Origin: Streptomyces venezuelae
Lineage (GTDB): Bacteria; Actinomycetota; Actinomycetes; Streptomycetales; Streptomycetaceae
Direction: 5' to 3'
NCBI RefSeq assembly: GCF_008642335.1
Contig: NZ_CP029191.1
Location: forward strand, 7,254,001 to 7,318,000
DNA: 64,000 nucleotides
Below, in pieces: positions 29,336 through 37,738 of this stretch. The notes beneath the pieces were generated by a model, which was not told the origin of the DNA, searched no databases, and saw nothing but the letters and a program-made list of their open reading frames with translations. The first letter of the stretch is position 1, and every line of letters begins with the position of its first letter. Made by a program: the position numbers and the translations under genes.

Positions 29336-30082
29336 GTGCAGCACCACCCCGCCAGCCCCGCAAGCCCCGTCACCGTCGTCACCGGCGGAAGCCGCGGTAT
29401 CGGCGCCGCTGTCAGCGCCCGTCTCGCCGAGGACGGCCACGACGTCGTCATCGGCTACCGCTCCAACGCGGCCGCCGCCGAACAGGCCGCGGAGGCCGTC
29501 CGCGCGGCAGGACGCCGCTGCCTCACCGTCGAGGTCGACACCGCCGACGAGGCGTCCGTCGACCGCCTCTTCGACGCCGCCGCCGAGCTCGGCCCGGTCA
29601 CCGGTCTGGTCAACAACGCCGGGGTCAGCGGCCCCGTCGGCCCCCTCGCCGACGCCGACGCCGACGGCATGCGCCGGGCGCTCGAAGTGAACGTGCTCGG
29701 CTATCTGCTCTGCGCCCGGCGCGCGGTACGGGACATGAAGGCCAACGGCGGCGCCATCGTCAACGTCTCGTCCGCCGCCGCCACGCTGGGCGCCCCCGGC
29801 GAGTACGTCCACTACGCCGCCGCCAAGGGCGCCGTCGACACCATGACGGTCGGCCTGTCCAAGGAGGTCGCCGGGGACGGCATCCGCGTCAACGCCGTCG
29901 CCCCCGGCGTCATCTGGACCGAGTTCCACGCCGACCCGGAGCGGCCCGCGAAGCTCGCCGCCGGTATCCCCCTCGGGCGCTCCGGACAGCCCTCCGAGAT
30001 CGCGGCGGCCGTCGCCTGGCTGCTCTCGGACGAGGCTTCGTACGCCACCGGCACCGTGCTGCGCGTCGCGGGCGGACGCTGA
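29336..30082 (+). CDS. Short-chain dehydrogenase/reductase (SDR)
   Basis: A classical SDR of 248 residues using NAD(P)H. The cofactor motif TGGSRGIG is near residue 17, followed by NNAG, a Ser in NVSS, and the active-site YAAAK (YxxxK). The sequence resembles 3-oxoacyl-ACP reductase/glucose-1-dehydrogenase-like SDRs; the substrate is not identifiable. GTG at 29336 follows CCGGAGG. It is monocistronic or loosely linked to the GNAT gene 34 nt downstream. Confidence 0.9.
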   Translation: MQHHPASPASPVTVVTGGSRGIGAAVSARLAEDGHDVVIGYRSNAAAAEQAAEAVRAAGRRCLTVEVDTADEASVDRLFDAAAELGPVTGLVNNAGVSGPVGPLADADADGMRRALEVNVLGYLLCARRAVRDMKANGGAIVNVSSAAATLGAPGEYVHYAAAKGAVDTMTVGLSKEVAGDGIRVNAVAPGVIWTEFHADPERPAKLAAGIPLGRSGQPSEIAAAVAWLLSDEASYATGTVLRVAGGR

Positions 30083-30115
30083 CGCACCCCGGTCGACCGC
30101 TCGTACGATGAGCAC

Positions 30116-30670
30116 ATGATCAGTGGAGCGGTCGACCTCACGCAAGGCGTCGTCATCCGGCCCGTCGCCCTCGACGACGCGGAGGCGCTCGCCCGCGCCT
30201 ACCGGCGCAACCGCGACCACCTCGGCCCCTGGGACCCGGACCGGCCCGCCGCCTTCTACACCCCGGAGGGGCAGGCCGAGCGGGTCCGGGTGCAGCTGGC
30301 GGACGGCCGGGCGGGCCGGTCCGCGCACTGGGTGCTCGTGAGCGGCGCCGAGATCGTCGGCCACGCGGCCGTCTCGAACATCGTGCTCGGCCCGGCCCGC
30401 AGCGGGAACCTCGGCTACTGGATCGACGCCGAACACGTGGGCCGCGGCCTCGCCTCCGCCGCCGCGCGGCACGTCTGCGCGGCGGCGGACACCCAACTCG
30501 GCCTGCACCGCGTCGAAGCGGGCACCCTGCTGCACAACACCGCGTCGCAGCGCGTGCTCAGGAAGTGCGGGTTCGAGGAGTACGGGGTCGCGCCGTCCTT
30601 CCTCTACATCAACGGCGCCTGGCGCGACCACCGGCTCTTCCAGAAGATCCTCAACGACCGTCCCTTGTAG
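30116..30670 (+). CDS. GNAT acetyltransferase, RimJ/RimL-like
   Basis: 184 residues forming a single GNAT domain. The acetyl-CoA-binding loop appears as GRGLASAAARHV (R/QxxGxG/A type). NTASQRVLRKCGFEEYG is the typical RimJ/RimL C-terminal motif and LGYWID the central beta strand. Possible substrates are a protein N-terminus or an amine. ATG at 30116. The DUF3253 gene starts 13 nt after its stop. Confidence 0.88.
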   Translation: MISGAVDLTQGVVIRPVALDDAEALARAYRRNRDHLGPWDPDRPAAFYTPEGQAERVRVQLADGRAGRSAHWVLVSGAEIVGHAAVSNIVLGPARSGNLGYWIDAEHVGRGLASAAARHVCAAADTQLGLHRVEAGTLLHNTASQRVLRKCGFEEYGVAPSFLYINGAWRDHRLFQKILNDRPL

Positions 30671-30682
30671 TGCGAGACTGAC

Positions 30683-30970
30683 GTGGTGACACGGAACGAG
30701 CGGCAGTCGTCGCGCAAGACCGAGCGGCGCCTTGAAGAGACCATCCTCGAGCTGCTGGACCGCCGTGCCCCGGGTGCCACGATCTGCCCCTCGGACGCCG
30801 CGCGGGCGGTCCACGAAGGCGACGACGACGGCTGGCGCGCGCTGATGGAGCCCGCCCGCCGCGCCGCTCGGAACCTCGTCGAGGCCGGCGAGGTGGAGAT
30901 CACGCAGGGCGGCGAGCCGGTCGACCCGGCGCAGGCCCGCGGCCCGATCCGCATTCGCCGGACCCGGTAG
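30683..30970 (+). CDS. DUF3253 domain protein
   Basis: 95 residues. It matches the conserved features of DUF3253: a basic N-terminal helix, TICPSDAARAV, a central Trp-containing helix, and the C-terminal G-PIRIRR strand. The fold is expected to be winged-helix-like and no enzyme residues are evident. GTG at 30683. It follows the GNAT gene closely and is probably co-transcribed. Confidence 0.8.
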   Translation: MVTRNERQSSRKTERRLEETILELLDRRAPGATICPSDAARAVHEGDDDGWRALMEPARRAARNLVEAGEVEITQGGEPVDPAQARGPIRIRRTR

Positions 30971-30996
30971 GACTCCGTTCACCCGCTGTATCGCGC

Positions 30997-31011
30997 ACAA
31001 CCATCGGTTGT
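30997..31011. promoter_or_regulatory. Inverted repeat between DUF3253 and FG-GAP genes
   Basis: Perfect ACAACC and GGTTGT arms with a 3-nt spacer, followed by TTT. It could be an operator for the FG-GAP gene or a very small terminator. Confidence 0.3.
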
Positions 31012-31083
31012 TTCCGCGTGTCTCCGAGATGAGTCACGTCCGCGCGCACGTGTTTCCACCGCGTGTGCACCCAAGGAGGAACC

Positions 31084-32604
31084 GTGGGCATCCGCCGACC
31101 CACCCTGTCGACCGCCGTAGCCGCAGCTTTGATCGGTTCGCTCGGCGTGCCGCTCCTGGCAGGCGCCGCGTCCGCGAAGGACGCCGCAGCGACCGTACGA
31201 AAGGCCACCGGACAACAGGCCACCGAAAAACAGGCCACTGTCCGGGAGGACTTCGACGGCGACGGATACCAGGACGTCGCCGTGGCCGCGCCCGGCGCGA
31301 CCGTCGGCGGCCACACCTGGGCGGGCTACATCACCGTCAGGTACGGCTCCGCGCACGGCCTCGACCTCGCGCGCACCACGGTCATCGACCAGAGCACCCC
31401 CGGCGTGCCCGGCGCCCCCGGCGACAACCAGGGCTTCGGCTACGCGATGATCTCCCGCGACCTGGACGGCGACGGCCTCACCGATCTGGCGGTGGTGAGC
31501 CGCGAGTACCGGCCGGAGGACAACGTCGGCGGAGCGGTGACCGTCCTGTGGGGTCGGCGGACCGGCCTCTCCGGCCAGGACGCCGTGCGCCTTCCCGCAC
31601 CGGCGAAAGCCCAGGTCGGCGAGGACATCACCGCGGGCGACTTCGACGGCGACGGGAACGCGGACCTGTTCATGGAGAACGGCGAGGACCGCGATGACCA
31701 CGACGTGCTCTACGGCCCCTTCCGGCGTGACGGCGCCCCCGCCCGCGAGCAGCAGGTGAAGGTGTACAGCACGGACAACTTCATCAACTCGACCGCGGCG
31801 GGCGACTTCAACGGCGACGGCATCGAGGACCTGGCGACGTTCTACGTCTACGAGAACCACGCCGAGGGCGGCAAGCTGTGGCTCGGCACGAAGACGGGTC
31901 TTTCCACCGTCCCGCAGCGCCTCGCCTCGTCGGCCGCTACGGCGGTCGCCGACTTCGACCAGGACGGCAACGCCGACCTCGCGACGCGGATCTTCCCGAA
32001 CGGCGACACCGAGGGCACCGAGGAGGACCCCGGCACCGTCAAGATCTACTACGGCTCGTCGTCCGGACCCGGCCAGACCCGTACGCAGACGATCACCCAG
32101 GACACCGCGGGGGTGCCCGGGGCGAGCGAGAAGGGCGACCAGTTCGGCGGCCGCCTCGCCACGGGCGACGCGAACGGCGACGGATACCCCGACCTGGCCG
32201 TCGGCGTCCCCGGCGAGGCGATCGGGACCAAGGCGAAGGCCGGTGCCGTGGTGCTGCTCAAGGGCGGCAGGGACGGGCTCACCGGCAAGGGGGCCCAGGC
32301 GTTCCACCAGGACACGGCGGACGTGCCGGGTGTCGCGGAGTCCGGCGACGTGTTCGGCGGGTCGGTGCGGCTGCTCGACGTGACCCGCGACGGCAGGGCC
32401 GACCTGGTCGCGGGCGCGCCGGGCGAGGACCTGGGCGCCGTCAAGAACGGCGGCGCGGTGTGGCTGTTGCGCGGCGCCGCCGCCGGTCTGACGGCCTCCC
32501 GGTCGTCCGCGCAGAACCCGACCGACATCGGGGCGCCGGCGGCGAAGGCGCTGTTCGGCCTGAACCTGAGCGGCGACAACGGCTCCGGAACGGTGATCCC
32601 TTAG
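31084..32604 (+). CDS. Secreted FG-GAP/VCBS repeat protein
   Basis: 506 residues with a Sec signal peptide (hydrophobic core about 10-30, AXA near 34-37). The mature part is built of FG-GAP beta-propeller repeats, each with a Ca2+-binding DxDGDG loop (for example DFDGDGYQD, DLDGDGLTD, DFDGDGNAD, DFNGDGIED, DANGDGYPD). About seven blades are expected, as in integrin alpha heads. The role outside the cell, perhaps adhesion or scaffold, is not known. GTG at 31084 has AAGGAGG. Its stop overlaps the convergent amidohydrolase by 4 nt. Confidence 0.88.
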   Translation: MGIRRPTLSTAVAAALIGSLGVPLLAGAASAKDAAATVRKATGQQATEKQATVREDFDGDGYQDVAVAAPGATVGGHTWAGYITVRYGSAHGLDLARTTVIDQSTPGVPGAPGDNQGFGYAMISRDLDGDGLTDLAVVSREYRPEDNVGGAVTVLWGRRTGLSGQDAVRLPAPAKAQVGEDITAGDFDGDGNADLFMENGEDRDDHDVLYGPFRRDGAPAREQQVKVYSTDNFINSTAAGDFNGDGIEDLATFYVYENHAEGGKLWLGTKTGLSTVPQRLASSAATAVADFDQDGNADLATRIFPNGDTEGTEEDPGTVKIYYGSSSGPGQTRTQTITQDTAGVPGASEKGDQFGGRLATGDANGDGYPDLAVGVPGEAIGTKAKAGAVVLLKGGRDGLTGKGAQAFHQDTADVPGVAESGDVFGGSVRLLDVTRDGRADLVAGAPGEDLGAVKNGGAVWLLRGAAAGLTASRSSAQNPTDIGAPAAKALFGLNLSGDNGSGTVIP

Positions 32605-34187
32605 GAATCCCCCTGATTCCGGACCGCACCGGTTCCCCGCGCACCCCCACGGGCCGCGCGGTCCGGGTCCGGGTCCACCCGCTGGATCCGGGCCCGCCGC
32701 ACGACCTCGGGCCCGGTCTCGGCCGCCTTGCGGACCAGCGCACGCCCGTCCCAGTCGGTGGGCCAGCCGTGCCAGAGGCGCATCCTGCCGTCCACGAAGA
32801 CCGCGCTGATCTGGTCGCGGTCGGCGAACCGGACCAGCTCCCACGACAGGTCGTACGACGGCGTGAGCTCGGGCACCTGGAGGTCGACGAGGAGGAAGTC
32901 GGCCGCCTTGTCGACGGCGATCTCGCCCGTCACCTTGCCGAGTCCGACGGCGTCGGCGCTCAGCGAGGTGGCGTGGGTGAGCCACACACGGCCCGCGCCG
33001 CACGCCGAGTCGCCGGACATCAGGCCGTACGACAGCCGCTGCGCGCTCTCCGCGGCGTCGACCAGACGGAAGCCGTTGCCGCGCGTGCCGTCGGTGCCGG
33101 TGCCGAAGCGGATGCCCATGGTGTGCCACATCAGGGCGTGCGCGACGGCGTTGCCCTTCCACGCGCTGGCGACCGGGTTGTAGCTGACCGCGGCCCCCGT
33201 GTCGGCGAGCATGCGCATCTCGTCGGGGGTGAGCAGCGTGGCGTGGGAGCCGAGGGTGTGCGCGTTGAGGGCGCCGATGTGGTGCAGGTACGACAACGGG
33301 CGTCGGCCCACGCTCTTGAGGGAGCGTTCCACGGAGGCCAGGTGCTCGTTGACGTGGACCTGGAAGACCGCGTCGGCGTCCGCGCACAGGTCGGCGGTCC
33401 TCTTCAGGACCTCGGCGGTGGCGTCCTCCGGCACGGGTATCGCCAGTGAGGGGTGTATCAGCCGGGAGTCCTGGAAGCGCTCCAAGTGCTCCTTGCCGCC
33501 CTTGCCGTTCGAGACGACCTTCGACAGGACGCAGCGCAGCCCGGCCTCCTCGGCGGCCTCGGCGATGACGCCCACGTCGACGGGCGCGCGGGTACCGGCG
33601 TCGGCGGCGGTGGTGAATCCGCCGCGCAGCGCCTCCAGGGCGGCGAGCTTCGCCGAGAGGTGCGCGGTCTCCTCGTCCAGGGCGTGTTCCAGGGGCTCCC
33701 AGACGGTCTTGAAGATCTCCGACGGCTGCCCGAACGCCTGGGCCTTGCCGAAGCTCTGCGTCAGGTGGTGGTGCGCGTCCACGAAGCCGGGCATGAGCAG
33801 GTGGCCCTTGAGGCGCACCTTCTTGGCGTTCCGGTGCGCGTCGGTGAGCTCGCGGACCGGCCCGACGGCCCGGAACGTGCCGTCCTGGACGAGCACCGCG
33901 CGGTCCTTTACGGGCCCCTCGGGGAGCAGGACGACATCGGGTACGAGCAGCAGTCGACGGGCGCGGAAGTCGTCGGGGCCGAAGGCGCCGCGGCTGTCGG
34001 GCCCGTCGTGTCGGGAGCCTTCGGCGGCGGCCGCGGGTGCCGCTCCGCCGACGCCGAGGAGGCCGCCGGTGCCCGCAAGTCCGGCCCCGACGACGAAACT
34101 GCGACGTCCCACGCCGCGCGACCCGTCGCCGTCACGGCCGACGCCGACGCCGATGCCACGGCCCTCGTCCGCGTACTCGTTCTCCAC
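32601..34187 (-). CDS. Exported amidohydrolase with Tat-type signal
   Basis: A metal-dependent amidohydrolase of 528 residues. The N-terminus has a twin-Arg motif (GRRSFVV) before a hydrophobic Gly/Ala stretch, so export by Tat is likely. Metal-site elements are in order: DAHHHL (HxH), HVNEH, LGSHATLL, and GTGTDG with the catalytic Asp. It resembles TRZ/ATZ-type and cytosine-deaminase-like hydrolases, which act on ring C-N bonds; the substrate is unknown. GTG at 34187 follows AAAGGAG. It is divergent from the GntR gene and may be one of its targets. Confidence 0.85.
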   Translation of the reverse strand: MENEYADEGRGIGVGVGRDGDGSRGVGRRSFVVGAGLAGTGGLLGVGGAAPAAAAEGSRHDGPDSRGAFGPDDFRARRLLLVPDVVLLPEGPVKDRAVLVQDGTFRAVGPVRELTDAHRNAKKVRLKGHLLMPGFVDAHHHLTQSFGKAQAFGQPSEIFKTVWEPLEHALDEETAHLSAKLAALEALRGGFTTAADAGTRAPVDVGVIAEAAEEAGLRCVLSKVVSNGKGGKEHLERFQDSRLIHPSLAIPVPEDATAEVLKRTADLCADADAVFQVHVNEHLASVERSLKSVGRRPLSYLHHIGALNAHTLGSHATLLTPDEMRMLADTGAAVSYNPVASAWKGNAVAHALMWHTMGIRFGTGTDGTRGNGFRLVDAAESAQRLSYGLMSGDSACGAGRVWLTHATSLSADAVGLGKVTGEIAVDKAADFLLVDLQVPELTPSYDLSWELVRFADRDQISAVFVDGRMRLWHGWPTDWDGRALVRKAAETGPEVVRRARIQRVDPDPDRAARGGARGTGAVRNQGDS

Positions 34188-34219
34188 CGCACGCTCCTTT
34201 GGCGTTTCGCACAGGGAAA

Positions 34220-34244
34220 GCCCGGCCGCACGGGGCGGCCGGGC
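34220..34244 (-). promoter_or_regulatory. Leader hairpin upstream of amidohydrolase
   Basis: Perfect 9-bp arms GCCCGGCCG (34220-34228) and CGGCCGGGC (34236-34244) with a 7-nt loop, about 30 nt upstream of the amidohydrolase start within the 255-nt divergent region. It would form in the leader RNA and might limit or attenuate expression. Confidence 0.4.
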
Positions 34245-34442
34245 CGGAGCGGCTGACCTTAGGCGAGTCCGTCAGGCGGAACAAGGGTTTCGGCAAATGG
34301 AAAGAGAAGGAGGCGTTCGCGGCGTCGGTGAAGGTGGCGGAACTGGTCCGCGCGCCCTGCCCCACCGCAGGCCACGACCGTTGTCGCAGGTCAGGGCAGG
34401 TGGCGTAACGTCACGGAAATGTTGGCGTCCTAATTTCGACGG

Positions 34443-35228
34443 ATGTCAGGCCCCATGAACCCCCTGCCCACCGAGCAGACACCGCGGATGCCGCGGAACC
34501 GGCCGCGGACCCGTGCGGACCGGGCCAGACAGGTCGCCGAGGTGCTGCGCCGTCAGATCGCCTCCGGCGCGTTCGCGTCGGGCATGCTGCCGGACGAGCG
34601 GACGCTGATCGCCGACTTCGCGGTCTCGCGCAACACCGTGCGCGAGGCGCTGGGCGTCCTGCGCGGCGAAGGCGTGGTCGAGCGGCGCCAGGGCGTCGGC
34701 ACGGTGATCGTGCGGCGGCCCTACGAGCACACCCTGGAGCGGCTTACCGGCCTCGCGGAGACGCTGGGCACGCACGGCGAGGTGGTCAATCAGGTGCGCG
34801 TCGCGGACCTGGTGCGGCCGCCCGGCGACGTGGCCCGCAGGCTGAACGTCCCCGACGGCGGGCGGGTGGTCCACATCGAACGGCTGCGGCTGCTGGACGG
34901 CGTGCCGCTCTCCCTCGACCTGACCTACCTCGCCGCGGACATCGGGGAGCCGCTGCTCACCGTCGACCTGGCGGGACGGGACCTGTTCGGGCTCATCGAG
35001 CAGTCCATCGGCGGCCGGCTCGGCTCGGCAAGCGTCACCATGCACGCGGTGGGCGGCGACCCGCACACGTGCGAGCTGCTCGACATCCCGGCCGGTTCGG
35101 CGCTGTTCACCGTCGAACGCCTGACGCGGATGCCGGACGGGCGGCCGGTGGACCTGGAGTTCCTGCGCATCCGCGGCGACCGGCTGGCCTTCAGGGCCGA
35201 ACTCGTGCGGGCGGGGGACGCACGGTGA
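34443..35228 (+). CDS. GntR-family regulator with UTRA domain
   Basis: 261 residues: an N-terminal winged HTH (about 25-95, with DFAVSRNTVREALGVLRGEG) and a C-terminal UTRA effector domain (about 110-255), the HutC subfamily layout. It probably senses a small metabolite and controls the MFS gene, whose GTG overlaps its stop by 4 nt, and possibly the divergent amidohydrolase. ATG at 34443 lacks a clear ribosome-binding site; ATG at 34455 is an alternative. Confidence 0.9.
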   Translation: MSGPMNPLPTEQTPRMPRNRPRTRADRARQVAEVLRRQIASGAFASGMLPDERTLIADFAVSRNTVREALGVLRGEGVVERRQGVGTVIVRRPYEHTLERLTGLAETLGTHGEVVNQVRVADLVRPPGDVARRLNVPDGGRVVHIERLRLLDGVPLSLDLTYLAADIGEPLLTVDLAGRDLFGLIEQSIGGRLGSASVTMHAVGGDPHTCELLDIPAGSALFTVERLTRMPDGRPVDLEFLRIRGDRLAFRAELVRAGDAR

Positions 35229-36757
35229 GCACCGGTACGAACTCCGGCACCGCCACCGGCAGCAACGCGGACACCGGGACCGCTCCCGGCCCCGGCCCGC
35301 TGACCGTCGCGGTGATGTGCCTGTGCGTCACCCTGGTCGTCGGCATGGTCTCCGCCGTCAATCTCGCCGTGCCCGCACTGTCGCGCAGCGCCCTGCACCC
35401 GTCGGCGGAGTCGGTGATGTGGGTCGTCGACGGATACGTGGTGTTCTTCGCCTGTCTGCTCATCCCGGGCGGCGCGCTCGCCGACCGGCTCGGCCGTAAA
35501 CGGGTGTTGGCGGCCGGCATGGGCCTGTTCACCGCGGGCTGCGTGCTGTGTGCGGTGGCGCCGAGCGTCGGCGTGGTGATCGCGGGCCGGGTGGTGAGCG
35601 GCATGGGTGCCGCGGCGGTGCTGCCGACGACGCTCGCCCTGATGGTGGGCGGCGCGCCGGCCCACCGGCGGCCGCGGCTGGTCGCGGTGTGGGCGTCGAT
35701 GACGGGTCTGGCGGCCGTCCTTGGCAATGTCGGCGGCGGCGCGGCGCTCCAACTCGGGTCGTGGCGCGCGCTGTTCTGGTGCGTGGTGCCGCTGTCCGTC
35801 GTGGCCCTCGTCCTGGTGTGGGCGTTCTCCCCGGCACCGCCGCGGCACGACCGTCCGCTGTCGGTGGTGTCGGCGGGCCTGCTGACGGCCGGGTTCCTGG
35901 CCCTCCTGTCGGGCATCGTGTCCGGCCCGGAGGCCGGATGGGGCAGCGGACGGGTACTGGCCGGGTTCGTGGCGGCGGTGGTGCTTCTGGCGGTCTGGGC
36001 GGTCCGTGAGCTGCGGCGCGAACATCCCATGCTGGACCCAAGGCTGTTCACCGTGCCCGTGGTGCGGGCGGGCGCGGTCGGCATGGCGCTGGTGTTCCTG
36101 GGGATGTTCGGCCTGTTCTACGTCAATGGGCAGTACCTGCAGTACGCCAAGGGCTACTCGCCGCTGGGGGCCGGGGTGCGGCTGCTGCCGATGGCGGGGG
36201 CGCTGCTCCTCGCGCCGCGCTGCGCGGTGGCCCTGGAGCGGCGCGTCGGCCCGCGGCTGACGCTCGGGTCGGGGCTCGCCGTGCTGGCGGCCGGTCTGGG
36301 CACGGTGTCGCTGGTCGGCCCGAGCACCCCGTACCCCCTGTACGCGCTCGGGGCGACCCTCACCGCCGCCGGATGCGGCCTGGCGACGCCGCTGCTGTCG
36401 CACGGCATGATGTCCGCGCTGCCCGCGCACCGGGCCGGGGTCGGTTCCGGTCTGCAGAGCCTGGCGCGGGAGCTGGGCAGCGCGCTGGGTGTGGCGGTCA
36501 GTGGCAGCGTGGTGACGCAGATGTTCACCGCGGGCCTCCCGGCCCCGCTGCGGGGAACCGACGCGCCGACGACCGTCCCGGCAGCGGAACAGGCCCTGGC
36601 GGCAGGAGAGTTGACGGCGCCGGAGCTACGGCACGCGGTCGTCGCCGACTTCACCACCGCCCTCGACACCGCGATGCGGGTGCTGGCCGTGCTGGTGGTG
36701 ACGGTCGGCGCGCTGGTCGTCGCGTGGTACCCGGTCAGACGCGGTCGTGGAGAGTGA
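35225..36757 (+). CDS. MFS drug:H+ antiporter, DHA2 family
   Basis: An inner-membrane exporter of 510 residues with 14 predicted helices. Visible motifs are A-loop GALADRLGRKRVL (between TM2 and TM3) and the antiporter-like RVVSGMGAAAVLP. The short Thr/Gly-rich N-terminus is cytosolic. Translation is coupled to the GntR gene (GTGA overlap), suggesting substrate-inducible export. Its 3' end overlaps the convergent VOC gene by 23 nt. Confidence 0.92.
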   Translation: MSTGTNSGTATGSNADTGTAPGPGPLTVAVMCLCVTLVVGMVSAVNLAVPALSRSALHPSAESVMWVVDGYVVFFACLLIPGGALADRLGRKRVLAAGMGLFTAGCVLCAVAPSVGVVIAGRVVSGMGAAAVLPTTLALMVGGAPAHRRPRLVAVWASMTGLAAVLGNVGGGAALQLGSWRALFWCVVPLSVVALVLVWAFSPAPPRHDRPLSVVSAGLLTAGFLALLSGIVSGPEAGWGSGRVLAGFVAAVVLLAVWAVRELRREHPMLDPRLFTVPVVRAGAVGMALVFLGMFGLFYVNGQYLQYAKGYSPLGAGVRLLPMAGALLLAPRCAVALERRVGPRLTLGSGLAVLAAGLGTVSLVGPSTPYPLYALGATLTAAGCGLATPLLSHGMMSALPAHRAGVGSGLQSLARELGSALGVAVSGSVVTQMFTAGLPAPLRGTDAPTTVPAAEQALAAGELTAPELRHAVVADFTTALDTAMRVLAVLVVTVGALVVAWYPVRRGRGE

Positions 36758-37103
36758 TGTGGTAGCCGTCGGGGTCCGCGAAGGTGAACGTACGGCCGAA
36801 GGGCCCGTCGACCGGCGCGGACACGATGGTGTGACCGTCGGCCACCAGTGCGTCGTGGATGGCCTGGACGCCGGTGGCGTGGAGCCAGATCGCCGCGCCG
36901 ACGCCGGGCTGCGGGACGGACGAGAGATCGGTGCCGGGAACGACCTCGCGGAGTGCGAACGCGATCGGCTTCGTCTCGAAGACGACGGCGTGCGGAGGTC
37001 CGGCCTGCGAGCGGACGACACCGAGGTACTGCTCGTAGAACGCCTGGGACTCGGCGAGGTCGCGCGCCTGGAGCGAGATGAAGTCGGGGCCGGTGACGGG
37101 CAT
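36735..37103 (-). CDS. VOC-superfamily (glyoxalase/bleomycin-resistance-like) protein
   Basis: 122 residues in two beta-alpha-beta-beta-beta halves. The N-terminal half has FISLQARDLAESQAFYEQYLG, and the C-terminal TFTFADPDGYHITLHDRV carries the usual metal or ligand positions. It could be a dioxygenase, isomerase or ligand-binding protein. ATG at 37103 has AAGGAG nine bases upstream. It is divergent from the MarR gene with two dyad operators between them, so it is almost certainly MarR-controlled. Confidence 0.9.
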   Translation of the reverse strand: MPVTGPDFISLQARDLAESQAFYEQYLGVVRSQAGPPHAVVFETKPIAFALREVVPGTDLSSVPQPGVGAAIWLHATGVQAIHDALVADGHTIVSAPVDGPFGRTFTFADPDGYHITLHDRV

Positions 37104-37150
37104 GGTGGTGCTCCTTCTCTTCGTACTGCGTCTCTTCGTGTCGAAACTTT

Positions 37151-37168
37151 GTGTCAGATTACTGACAC
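37151..37168. promoter_or_regulatory. MarR-type operator, copy 1
   Basis: Inverted repeat GTGTCAG-ATTA-CTGACAC with perfect 7-bp arms, in the 90-nt region between the VOC and MarR genes. It shares the core TGTCAG-N4-CTGACA with copy 2. Spacing and symmetry fit a MarR dimer. Confidence 0.8.
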
Positions 37169-37177
37169 GCCGACGGT

Positions 37178-37195
37178 ATGTCAGAATACTGACAT
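37178..37195. promoter_or_regulatory. MarR-type operator, copy 2, overlapping MarR start codon
   Basis: Inverted repeat ATGTCAG-AATA-CTGACAT; its last two bases are the AT of the MarR start codon at 37194. The centre lies 27 bp from copy 1. Binding here would block transcription of the MarR gene, implying autorepression and possibly a leaderless or very short-leader transcript. Confidence 0.8.
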
Positions 37196-37679
37196 GAGTC
37201 AAAAGGGTGCCGGTATTGACCTGGACCAGTCGCTGGGCTACCTGCTGAAGGAGGCGTCGAGCGCGCTGCGCGCCGCCATGGAGGAGGTGCTGAGACCGCT
37301 CGGGATGAGCGTCACGCACTACTCCTGCCTCGAACTGCTGGCCCAGCGCCCTGGCCTGTCGAACTCCGAGCTCGCGCGCGGCGCGTTCGTGACCCGGCAG
37401 ACGATGAACGTGCTGCTCCAGGCCCTGGAGCGGGACGGATACGTGATCAGGCCCGCGGAGGCCCCCGTCGGGAAGGCGCTCCCCGCGCGCCTCACGCCGA
37501 GCGGTCGGCGGAGCCTGGAGAAGGCGACCGCGGCGGTCCGGTCCGTCGAGGTCCGCATGCTGGCGGGCATGACCGACACCGAGCAGGAGGCCGCGTTCCG
37601 GAGCCTGAAGAGCATGGTGCGTTCACTGCGCGACGGGCACGGCGACGGCGACAGCGGCGCACGGCCCGTTCGGGTCTGA
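37194..37679 (+). CDS. MarR-family transcriptional regulator
   Basis: 161 residues: a winged HTH with recognition region SNSELARGAFVTRQTMNVLLQALE and beta wing DGYVIRPAEAPVGKALPARLT, flanked by dimerisation helices. ATG at 37194 falls inside operator copy 2 and there is no normal Shine-Dalgarno sequence, which points to an autoregulated and possibly leaderless mRNA. It probably also represses the divergent VOC gene. The inducer is unknown. Confidence 0.92.
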   Translation: MSQKGAGIDLDQSLGYLLKEASSALRAAMEEVLRPLGMSVTHYSCLELLAQRPGLSNSELARGAFVTRQTMNVLLQALERDGYVIRPAEAPVGKALPARLTPSGRRSLEKATAAVRSVEVRMLAGMTDTEQEAAFRSLKSMVRSLRDGHGDGDSGARPVRV

Positions 37680-37738
37680 CGCTCCCTTGTCGTTTCGGTC
37701 CCTTGACGCCCTCCTCGCCGCTGTAGCACGCTGCCGCG

